Below are positions 44,117-51,477 of a stretch of 64,000 bases of DNA, piece by piece. The position numbers and the translations under genes were made by a program. Within the stretch, counting starts at the first letter, position 1. Every line of letters starts with the position of its first letter. The notes beneath the pieces are model-generated. The model made no database searches and was not told where the DNA came from. It saw nothing but the letters and a program-made list of their open reading frames with translations. This DNA comes from an uncultured Marvinbryantia sp. GTDB lineage: Bacteria > Bacillota > Clostridia > Lachnospirales > Lachnospiraceae. The stretch is from the NCBI GenBank assembly GCA_947630735.1, contig CANRIR010000001.1:1-64000 (forward strand). The letters run 5' to 3'.

Positions 44117-45943
44117 ATGAAGAAGAAACTGTTGGGAAGCATGCTGCTGGGCGTCTGCGCGGCGGTAAGTCTTGCGGTCCCCGCCATGGCGGACAGCCGC
44201 AAGGTGGTAACTCTGGGGGCGGATCTGTCCCAGGATCAGATGGACACCATGATGCGCTATTTTGGCGTGGGCTATGACGGCGTGGAGATCATCTACATCA
44301 ACAACGACGACGAGCGCGAGCACCTCGGCTCCTACGTGCCGCTGGAGCAGATCGGCACGCACACCTACAGCTGCGCGCTGGTAAATCCCACCAGCTCGGG
44401 CGGCATCCAGGTAAAGACGGCGAATCTGGAGTGGGTCAGCTGCAACATGATCGCGTCCACCCTGTCCACGTCCGGCGTGACCAACTGCCAGGTGGTGGCT
44501 GCCTGCCCGTTCAAGGTGTCCGGCACAGGGGCGCTGACGGGCGTCATCATGGCCTATGAGAACGCCAGCCAGGAGACGCTGGATCCGGTGAAGGTGGAGC
44601 TTGCGAACCAGGAGCTTGTCACCACGGGCAACCTGGCCAACGATGTGGGCCAGAGCAAGGCGACGGCGGTCATGAACGAGACGAAGGTGCAGGTCATTGA
44701 GAACAATGTGACCAATGTGGAGCAGATCACGGACATCGTCAACAACGTGTCCAATGATTACGATGTGGACATCAACGAAGAACAGAGCGCGCAGATCGTG
44801 GAGCTGATGCAGCAGATCGCGCAGCAGGAGTATGATATCGTGCAGCTGAAGGCGACTCTGGACCGCGTGCAGGCCAACGTGGCGGGCGACGCGGGCGCTT
44901 CCGAGGAGGCGCAGAAGGCGGCCGAGGAGCAGGCGAAGGCTTCCGAGGCGGCAGCTCTGGAGGCGGCCAGACAGGAGCAGGAGGAGCAGCTGAATAATGA
45001 CGGCGCGCTGGCGGATGAAGGCGTGGTCATCGTGGACGGAGGAGACGAGCTCCTGCCCGAGGAGAACATCCTGGAGAACACCGACCCGTCTATTTTGGAA
45101 GATATCAGCGGACCGGTGGACGAGGCGGACACCACCCAGACCGTGCAGGAACAGTCCGAGCAGCAGACCGAGACCGATGAGTGGTCCGGCTGGGATGTGA
45201 CGGACGACACCTTTGGCGAGGATCCGGACAAAGCCGATGGCGGCGCGGCAGAAGTGCTTCCGGACGACACCTTTGGCGAAGATCCGGACGAAGCTGATGG
45301 CGGCGCAAAGCAGACAGAAGCCCTGCCGGAGGAGCCGGCCACCGAGCTGACGGATGAGCTGCAGGGACAGACGCCGGACAATCTGAACGAGGAAGACCGC
45401 AAGATCTACGATGCGGTAGAAGAAGATATGGAGATCGCCTTTGAGCAGGCTGTGGTCACCAGCGCGGACGGCAGCAGGACCGTTTTCCTGGACGCCGCGG
45501 CGGCGGAGGAGTTCCCGAAGAAGATCGAGCGCTATCTTCTGAGAGTGCTGATGATGGGCGTGGATGCCATCTCGGCTGAGGAGGCGGCGAACCCGCAGAT
45601 CAGCCAGGATATCGTGCAGGAGACCGCCGAGGCCGCTCCGGACCGCATGTATGAGGACGAGAAGCTGGCGCAGATAGACAAATATGTGAGACGCCTGGTG
45701 TTCCGCGATTCCGAGAACTTCCTGGAGCAGAGCTATCTGGAAGACGCGGATAAGACGGTGCTGTACGACACCATCATGGATATCGTGGAGAACGCGTTCA
45801 AGCCGGAGACGGAGACTGTGGACGACGGGCTGGCGGATGCAGCGGAGGCTGCAGACCCGTTCGCGGCGGATGAGGCAGAGTATGTGGGCGACGGCTCCGC
45901 GGATGAGTTCGCGAGCTTCGACGAGTCGTTCGGGGAATTCTAA
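44117..45943 (+). CDS. DUF1002 domain protein with a long acidic C-terminal tail
   Basis: 608 residues with a signal peptide (KKLLGSMLLGVCAAVSLAVP, then AMA). Residues about 25-260 match DUF1002 (YpuA-like): KVVTLGADLSQDQMDTMMRY, NPTSSGGIQVKTANLEWVSC, MAYENASQETLD. From about 265 the protein is very rich in Glu, Asp and Ala, with a duplicated element DDTFGEDPD-(K/E)-ADGGA (45204 and 45264). Another helical region follows at about 430-560. Secreted; no anchor motif seen. Function unknown. AAGGAGG precedes the ATG. Confidence 0.85.
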   Translation: MKKKLLGSMLLGVCAAVSLAVPAMADSRKVVTLGADLSQDQMDTMMRYFGVGYDGVEIIYINNDDEREHLGSYVPLEQIGTHTYSCALVNPTSSGGIQVKTANLEWVSCNMIASTLSTSGVTNCQVVAACPFKVSGTGALTGVIMAYENASQETLDPVKVELANQELVTTGNLANDVGQSKATAVMNETKVQVIENNVTNVEQITDIVNNVSNDYDVDINEEQSAQIVELMQQIAQQEYDIVQLKATLDRVQANVAGDAGASEEAQKAAEEQAKASEAAALEAARQEQEEQLNNDGALADEGVVIVDGGDELLPEENILENTDPSILEDISGPVDEADTTQTVQEQSEQQTETDEWSGWDVTDDTFGEDPDKADGGAAEVLPDDTFGEDPDEADGGAKQTEALPEEPATELTDELQGQTPDNLNEEDRKIYDAVEEDMEIAFEQAVVTSADGSRTVFLDAAAAEEFPKKIERYLLRVLMMGVDAISAEEAANPQISQDIVQETAEAAPDRMYEDEKLAQIDKYVRRLVFRDSENFLEQSYLEDADKTVLYDTIMDIVENAFKPETETVDDGLADAAEAADPFAADEAEYVGDGSADEFASFDESFGEF

Positions 45944-46002
45944 AGAAGATCCCCTGTAAAGAAAAAGAAGCGGCTCCAAAAAGAGCAGAAAAAAGACAGA
46001 TA

Positions 46003-46038
46003 AAAAATCCGGAGAGCGGAAACGCTTTCCGGATTTTT
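46003..46038. terminator. Bidirectional terminator with GAAA tetraloop
   Basis: 16-bp stem (46003-46018 with 46023-46038, one G-T pair) capped by GAAA, with A and T tracts on both flanks. It separates the convergent DUF1002 and PAP2 genes and can serve both strands. Confidence 0.9.
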
Positions 46039-46070
46039 AACTAAGATTTTTAACGATACAAAATTGTTTA

Positions 46071-46760
46071 TCACTGCCATCTGCGGGAAGACTGGGAGAT
46101 CTGCCTGCCTGCGGCTGCCGGCTGGTAAACCAGGTAATAACAGCCGATGTTCAGAAGCAGTGCGGTGATCACATCGATCACAGTGTGCTGTTTCAAAAAC
46201 ATGGTCGCGGCGATGATGGAGATACACAGCACCAGCGAACTACTGATCACCCACGGATGCTTTTTGCGGAGGGTGGAACACTGTGAGATCGCTATGTGCA
46301 CCGCCACGGAATTAAATACGTGGACGCTGGGCAGCACATTCGTGGAGGTATCTACCCGCCACAGGGCCTTTACCATCTCGGTGAACACATTGCTGCGCTC
46401 CAGGAATACCGGGCGCAGTGTGTGACCGTTGGGATATACCAGCGAAACGATCAGAAACACGGTCATCCCGATGCCGAGGTTCGTGACCAGGGACCAGTAT
46501 TGGCTGCGGTCTTTTTCCACCAGTGCGAAGAACAGGACCGCGAAGGCCACATAGAAGAACCAGAGCAGATACGGTATGATGAAAACCTCACAGAACGGGA
46601 TCAGCCGGTCCCATTTTGAGATCAGGAAATGCATGTCGTGCCTCGGCCGGTTTTCCACATAGGCGAATACGCTCAGATAAAAGAGCATATAGAGCAGGAC
46701 CGGGACAAGATGCCGATACCGGATCCACAAATCTTTCCAAAACAGTTTTGTTTTTGTCAT
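46071..46760 (-). CDS. PAP2 family phosphatase, membrane protein
   Basis: 229 residues with six hydrophobic segments. PAP2 catalytic motifs: the K-x6-RP-like NGHTLRPVF, LPSVHVFNSVA (the SxxH motif) and KQHTVIDVI. Such proteins dephosphorylate lipid phosphates such as phosphatidate or undecaprenyl diphosphate at the outer membrane face. ATG 46760 has TTGGAGA upstream on the minus strand; a longer in-frame start at 46838 lacks this. Confidence 0.85.
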   Translation of the reverse strand: MTKTKLFWKDLWIRYRHLVPVLLYMLFYLSVFAYVENRPRHDMHFLISKWDRLIPFCEVFIIPYLLWFFYVAFAVLFFALVEKDRSQYWSLVTNLGIGMTVFLIVSLVYPNGHTLRPVFLERSNVFTEMVKALWRVDTSTNVLPSVHVFNSVAVHIAISQCSTLRKKHPWVISSSLVLCISIIAATMFLKQHTVIDVITALLLNIGCYYLVYQPAAAGRQISQSSRRWQ

Positions 46761-46845
46761 ATGATTTTCTCCAAAAAATGACAGTTGTTTTTTAATAGGA
46801 AAAATTTTTTGTTTTCTATACACAGTATATCGAATCAACGATTAC

Positions 46846-46874
46846 GTTATAGCACGAATTTCAAAAGAAAACAA
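46846..46874 (-). promoter_or_regulatory. Promoter of the PAP2 gene
   Basis: On the minus strand TTGTTT (46874-46869), 17-base spacer, TATAAC (46851-46846). Confidence 0.5.
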
Positions 46875-46936
46875 TAGCTATTCTATTTCTTAAGAAAAAA
46901 TTCAGGCTTAATTTATTCTATTTTTATTCTATTGGT

Positions 46937-46964
46937 TTGCAATTGGCGGCAAATGTGGTATAAT
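46937..46964 (+). promoter_or_regulatory. Promoter of the SpaA-like surface-protein gene
   Basis: TTGCAA (46937-46942), 16 bases, TATAAT (46959-46964), about 95 bases before the start codon. Confidence 0.7.
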
Positions 46965-47062
46965 GGGCGGAAAGGGCGAAGTCTGTCCATGCGGCCGAGG
47001 GGTCCGCGGACAATGCCCGGGATTCTTAGAAACCGTACTTTCATGATATGAGGAGAGGAATA

Positions 47063-50000
47063 ATGAAAAGATTTGGGAAAAAAGGGGCAGCTTTTCTTCT
47101 CGCGGCAGCGATGCTTCTTACGGGCAGCTATACATCGGCAGAAGATCTGCCGGCCGCAGGGGAAGGCACAGAGGCAGCGGTGATCAGTGAGCCGGCAGCA
47201 GACGTGCCGGTGACGGAGGCTATGGCGGATCCTGTCACGGAAGCGCCGGCGGAACCTCCCACAGAAGCTCCCACGGAACCGTTCGTGGAGCCGGTGACGG
47301 AAGCTCCCACGGAGGCGCCCACCGAGGCACAGACGGAGGCTCCCACAGAGGCGCCCACCGAGGCACAGACGGAGGCCCCCACGGAGGCGCCCACCGAAGC
47401 GCAGACGCAGGCTCCCCAGACTGAGACACAAGTCACCGAGGCGCAGACGGAAGGGCCGGACATATATACATGGGAAGAAAACGGAGTGTCCGCGCAGGTG
47501 GAGCTTCCGGAGAGCATTTCCCTTGCGGAGGATGCGGTCCTGAAGCTGAAGCTCGCGAAGGAAGAGGACGAGAATTATAAGAGCGATGTCGAGCTCATCA
47601 AGAAGAATGTAACCGATCTGTATTTCGGGGAATACATCATTTATGATATCCACTTTGAGACGCCGGACGGCGCGGAGATCAGCCTGGACGGCTTCAAGGA
47701 CGGGGAAGGGAAACTGCCGGACGATATCAAGGTCGAGCTTTCCTTTGGGACGCCGGTCTTCAGCGGGCATGATCTGTATGAGGAAGAGATCCGGGTTTAC
47801 CACATCCGCGACCTGACGGAGCAGGAGCTGGCGGAAGCCATGCAGGAAGCCGGGGAAGAGGAGCCGGATAAGCAAAAACCCGTGGATCTGGATGCGGACG
47901 CGGTCCTCACCGATGCGAACGACGGAGTAAGATCCATTTCTTTTAAAACAGACGGCTTTTCTGATTTTGTGATGGCGGTGACGGCGCCGGAACCGGAGAC
48001 GGAGACCGAGACAGAGACGGAAACGGAAACCGAGACGGAAGCGGTGACGGAGACCGAAACTGAGACGGAAACGGAGACGGAGTCCGAGACCAAAGCGGAG
48101 ACGGAAACGGAAACCGAGACAGAGACCGAGACGGAAGCTCCGAACATTATCCCGGCCGCGTCGACAGATACGATGGACGCCGTGCATAAACTGACCGTGA
48201 TCTTCAGCCAGAAGGGCGCGGATCAGCAGGCCAAACCGAAGATCCGGATCCAGGCGGCAGCCGGGACCGGTTTTGATGATGTGACAGTCTCCCTGGTGAC
48301 GGGGGAAGAGCGCACGCCGCTTGTAAAAGATACCGATTATACTGTGACGACGGACTCCAACGGGATCTCCGTGCTGGAGATCAGCGCTGCCGTGCAGGGC
48401 GATGCCGCGGTCACCTATGAACTTGCGGATCTGTCGGAGGGAAGCTATCTGGTGGACGGCGGCGGTTCCTACTTTGCAAAGGGAACCGGCGGTGCGCTGG
48501 AACTGAGGAACTGGGTGAGCGGGACGACGAAATATACCTCCGTTTACCAGTGGAGCGGAGCCAACACGGACGGCACCGATTCGGGCCAGAAGATCAAACA
48601 GAACGCTCCGCAGACCGTGACCATCGGCGAACTGCAGAACCAGAATATGGTGATCGCCAATGTCTATACCAAAACCGTGTTTACGCTGTCCGACAATACA
48701 TCGTCGGCCGCGGCGATCGCAGGTGTGGACGTGCAGCTTGTCTTTGAGGACGGCACATGGAAGCAGACATATAAGACGAACGCCAACGGGGCGGTTACCG
48801 TAGAGGGCCTTCCCCTGGCCAGCGACGAGGAGCCGGGCGCTTCCGTGAGCAGACCGGACGCCTACTACTGGCTGCTCTCGGCGTCCCCGAAGGGATATGT
48901 GAGAGAAAACAATAAACAGGCCGATGTGGGCTTCACGGAGACGCGTCCCAACGTGACGTCCGCCATGAAACTCACACCGCTCTCGGTGCAGCTGATCGCC
49001 CGGGATGTGACCACCGGACAGGCTATGGAGAGCGGCCTGGTGAGAATGACCATCGATGAGAAGGGAAATTCTTCCTTTAAACAGATCACGTGCACAAACG
49101 GCTATACATTGTCCGGCCAGCTGGAAGAGGGCAAGACATACGTGCTCACGCAGCGGAACTATGCGAGGGGCTACGCCTGCGCCGCTCCGTCCGTGGAGTT
49201 TACGGTGTTGAACAAGAGCGCTGTCCAGCCGGTCTACATTGACAACGCGCCCACGCAGCTGCAGCTGTCGGCCTGGGATGAGGACGCGGGTGCGGCGCTG
49301 CAGGATGCCAATATCCAGTTCAGCATTGCGGAAAAGGGCGCCGGCGCTGCGTCTGAGGGACGCACGAACGGCGAAGTGATCGTCGGCGAGCTGGAGGTCG
49401 GAAAGACCTATGTTGTCACCCAGACAAGCCGCTACCCCGGCTATATCATCAGCACGGAGTCGGTGGAAGTGACCATCCAGAATACCGGCGACCTGCAGAC
49501 GGCCGTCACGAGGAATATGCCGACCAAGGTTACGACGGGGGCCGTCCGCATATCCGACGGGAACTATCTGTCCGGCGGCTCGCTGGAGATCTATGACTCC
49601 AACGGAGTGGTCGTCTGGGGCGAGTCTCCCATCGAGGCAAGGCAGTATACCGTAAAGGCTCTCGAACCCGGCACCTACACGCTGGTGGAGAGCAAGATGC
49701 CGAACGGCCACTACGCGTTCACCACGCAGAAGACCTTTACCATCGGCATGACAAAGGACGACTGCACGGCAAATGTGGCGATCGACCATGTGACGGTGAA
49801 GATCCGCGTTTACCGCAGGGGCTACGACAGCTCTCCGACCGTGAACGGCCAGGATGTGCGCTACATGCTTCCGGGAGCCACTCTGCAGATCCGCGACCAG
49901 TACGGGAACGTGGTGGACGAATGGGTTACCACGAATGATTATCATCTCAGCGAAGGCAAGCTGAATGTGGGAGAACAGTATACACTGGTGGAGGTAGTTA

Positions 50001-50737
50001 CGCCGGACGGCTATGAGAAAGGCGGAGAGGGCACCTTCTCCACGCAGATCGGCAAGGCGGTTACCAGCACCACATCCATCAAGATCATGGGCCTGGATCA
50101 GGGCGACGACGCGGGCCGCATCACACCGAGTGTGACCATGCAGACCGGCAAGGTGCGCGGCCGCATCCGGGTTGCAAAGAGAGCTTCTTACCAGGGAACG
50201 GCCATCAAGGTGAACCGCACGTTCTACTGCGCACTGTTCACGGACAGCGCGAAGACAAAGATGTATACGCCGGCAGGCGTGAAGGCTATCCGGATGACAT
50301 CGTCGGATGTGTATGCGACGGTGGACTTTGAGGGACTGCCCTCCGGCACCTACTATGTGGGTGAGACGGATGCCAACGGCAGAGTCATCAGCGGAAAGGA
50401 GAGCTCGCCGCGGTTCAACATTTCCTACACCAACGAGAGGATCGTGCTGGGTGCGGGCGGAGCCGGGATCGGCGAGATCATGAACGATTACCAGAGCGCG
50501 CCGTCGGGCGGCTACAGCGAAGTCACAAAGGACGAGCTGGAACAGTCCTACACGAATGAGTACGCAAATTACGGCGGTTCCGCGGAGGCGTCCGCAGCTT
50601 ACGCGGCGGGCACCACTACCTCGGATCCTGTGAGCACGGGAGATACCACCAACGTTATCCCGTATATTGCAGCTGCCGCCGTGGCACTGCTGGCGGTGCT
50701 GATGGCAGTGTTCTACCGCAGAAAAAGAAAAAGTTAA
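47063..50737 (+). CDS. Large SpaA/Cna-B-like surface protein with Thr/Glu-rich linkers
   Basis: 1224 residues. Signal peptide at 1-32 (FLLAAAMLLTGSYTSAE). Residues about 50-135 are repeats of (A)PTEAPTEAQTE. A folded domain of about 175 residues follows, then a (TE)n stretch at about 312-360. The remainder holds several Cna-B/SpaA-like modules (GLPLASDEEPGASVSRPDAY, QLEEGKTYVLTQRNYARGYA, ELEVGKTYVVTQTSRYPGY). It ends with a degenerate sortase-like signal: PVSTGD, a hydrophobic segment and RRKRKS. Probably cell-wall-anchored, an adhesin or pilin-like stalk. ATG 47063 follows AGGAGAGG. No sortase gene is in the window. Confidence 0.85.
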   Translation: MKRFGKKGAAFLLAAAMLLTGSYTSAEDLPAAGEGTEAAVISEPAADVPVTEAMADPVTEAPAEPPTEAPTEPFVEPVTEAPTEAPTEAQTEAPTEAPTEAQTEAPTEAPTEAQTQAPQTETQVTEAQTEGPDIYTWEENGVSAQVELPESISLAEDAVLKLKLAKEEDENYKSDVELIKKNVTDLYFGEYIIYDIHFETPDGAEISLDGFKDGEGKLPDDIKVELSFGTPVFSGHDLYEEEIRVYHIRDLTEQELAEAMQEAGEEEPDKQKPVDLDADAVLTDANDGVRSISFKTDGFSDFVMAVTAPEPETETETETETETETEAVTETETETETETESETKAETETETETETETEAPNIIPAASTDTMDAVHKLTVIFSQKGADQQAKPKIRIQAAAGTGFDDVTVSLVTGEERTPLVKDTDYTVTTDSNGISVLEISAAVQGDAAVTYELADLSEGSYLVDGGGSYFAKGTGGALELRNWVSGTTKYTSVYQWSGANTDGTDSGQKIKQNAPQTVTIGELQNQNMVIANVYTKTVFTLSDNTSSAAAIAGVDVQLVFEDGTWKQTYKTNANGAVTVEGLPLASDEEPGASVSRPDAYYWLLSASPKGYVRENNKQADVGFTETRPNVTSAMKLTPLSVQLIARDVTTGQAMESGLVRMTIDEKGNSSFKQITCTNGYTLSGQLEEGKTYVLTQRNYARGYACAAPSVEFTVLNKSAVQPVYIDNAPTQLQLSAWDEDAGAALQDANIQFSIAEKGAGAASEGRTNGEVIVGELEVGKTYVVTQTSRYPGYIISTESVEVTIQNTGDLQTAVTRNMPTKVTTGAVRISDGNYLSGGSLEIYDSNGVVVWGESPIEARQYTVKALEPGTYTLVESKMPNGHYAFTTQKTFTIGMTKDDCTANVAIDHVTVKIRVYRRGYDSSPTVNGQDVRYMLPGATLQIRDQYGNVVDEWVTTNDYHLSEGKLNVGEQYTLVEVVTPDGYEKGGEGTFSTQIGKAVTSTTSIKIMGLDQGDDAGRITPSVTMQTGKVRGRIRVAKRASYQGTAIKVNRTFYCALFTDSAKTKMYTPAGVKAIRMTSSDVYATVDFEGLPSGTYYVGETDANGRVISGKESSPRFNISYTNERIVLGAGGAGIGEIMNDYQSAPSGGYSEVTKDELEQSYTNEYANYGGSAEASAAYAAGTTTSDPVSTGDTTNVIPYIAAAAVALLAVLMAVFYRRKRKS
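47234..47450. repeat. 36-bp coding repeats (PTEAPTEAQTEA)
   Basis: Near-identical 36-base units encoding TEAPTEAPTEAQ run through this stretch; the clearest begin at about 47294, 47330 and 47366. Confidence 0.75.
47992..48140. repeat. Thr-Glu dipeptide coding repeat
   Basis: Almost pure alternation of GAG/GAA with ACC/ACG/ACA codons over about 150 bases, encoding (TE)n interrupted by AV, S and KA. Confidence 0.85.
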
Positions 50738-50767
50738 GAGACATGTCCTGACAGGGGCATAGCCAAG

Positions 50768-50812
50768 ACACCCGAAGCATATCTTTTTAAAAATACGGCT
50801 TCGGGTGTTTTT
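50768..50812 (+). terminator. Rho-independent terminator abutting the spmB start
   Basis: 11-bp stem ACACCCGAAGC (50768-50778) with GCTTCGGGTGT (50798-50808), followed by T to 50812. The spmB ATG begins at 50813. Confidence 0.85.
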
Positions 50813-51334
50813 ATGAACTTTTTAGTGTTTTTGTCTGCGTTTATGATCCCGCTGGTCATCTTCATCATTGTGGGATATGGGATGCTGTCGAAGATCCATA
50901 TATACGAGAGCTTTATCCGCGGAGCGTCCGAGGGCGTCCGGGTGGTGGCGTCCATCCTGCCCACGCTGGTGGGCCTGATGGTGGGCGTGGGGATCCTGCG
51001 CGCGTCCGGCTTTCTGGATTTTCTCTGCGGCCTGCTGGGCGGATGGCTCTCCAAACTGGGCTTCCCCACGGAGCTGGTGCCTCTGGCAGTGGTCCGCATG
51101 TTCTCCTCCAGCGCGGCCACCGGCCTTGCGCTGGACATTTTTAAGGAGTTCGGCCCGGACTCCCGCATCGGGATGATCGCATCCGTGATGATGAGCTGCA
51201 CGGAGACGATCTTTTATACCATGAGCGTATACTTCATGGCGGCCAAAGTGAAGAAGACCCGTTATACGCTGGCCGGGGCCCTGGCTGCCACCCTGGCCGG
51301 GATCGCCGTCAGTGTCCTCCTTGTCTGCCTATGA
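50813..51334 (+). CDS. spmB: Spore maturation protein B
   Basis: 173 residues, five or six hydrophobic segments, nucleoside-recognition/Gate-domain family. IYESFIRGASEGVRVVASILPTLVG (given in part), RMFSSSAATGLALDIFKEFGPDS and SVMMSCTETIFYTMSVYFMA match SpmB, which in Bacillus works with SpmA in spore-core dehydration. SpmA is not adjacent here. The ATG lies four bases after a terminator stem and has no good ribosome binding site; GTG 50825 or ATG 50843 are alternatives but would clip the first helix. Confidence 0.88.
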   Translation: MNFLVFLSAFMIPLVIFIIVGYGMLSKIHIYESFIRGASEGVRVVASILPTLVGLMVGVGILRASGFLDFLCGLLGGWLSKLGFPTELVPLAVVRMFSSSAATGLALDIFKEFGPDSRIGMIASVMMSCTETIFYTMSVYFMAAKVKKTRYTLAGALAATLAGIAVSVLLVCL

Positions 51335-51373
51335 CGAAAATTGTATAATAATAGCGAAAAAAACAGGCTAAGA

Positions 51374-51402
51374 TTTGACAATCATTTCATCGTGTGCTAA
51401 AC
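51374..51402 (+). promoter_or_regulatory. Promoter of the TPR/AAA gene
   Basis: Perfect TTGACA (51374-51379), 17-base spacer, TAAACT (51397-51402), with TGC directly before the -10. Confidence 0.8.
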
Positions 51403-51477
51403 TTGTTTTAACTATGTAAACTTAGGTTTACTATTTTCAGAGGGGTGCTGAAATAAACACATAAGAGGTGCAGAAAA

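Larger units (their letters stand above)
46761..47062. other. AT-rich divergent promoter region
   Basis: 302 bases without a gene, much more AT-rich than its surroundings. It holds the promoters of PAP2 (minus) and the surface-protein gene (plus). ATTCTATT recurs three times between 46880 and 46935, possibly a regulator-binding or bent-DNA region. Confidence 0.55.

Noticed and set aside
43907..45979. 690-residue minus-strand frame opposite murF and the DUF1002 gene
   Set aside because: It crosses two well-supported genes and the terminator region and shows no recognisable domain.
46913..49945. 1010-residue open frame on the minus strand opposite the surface-protein gene
   Set aside because: It is a shadow of the Thr/Glu codon pattern; it has no ribosome binding site or domain, and contains arginine/leucine-rich low-complexity sequence typical of antisense frames.
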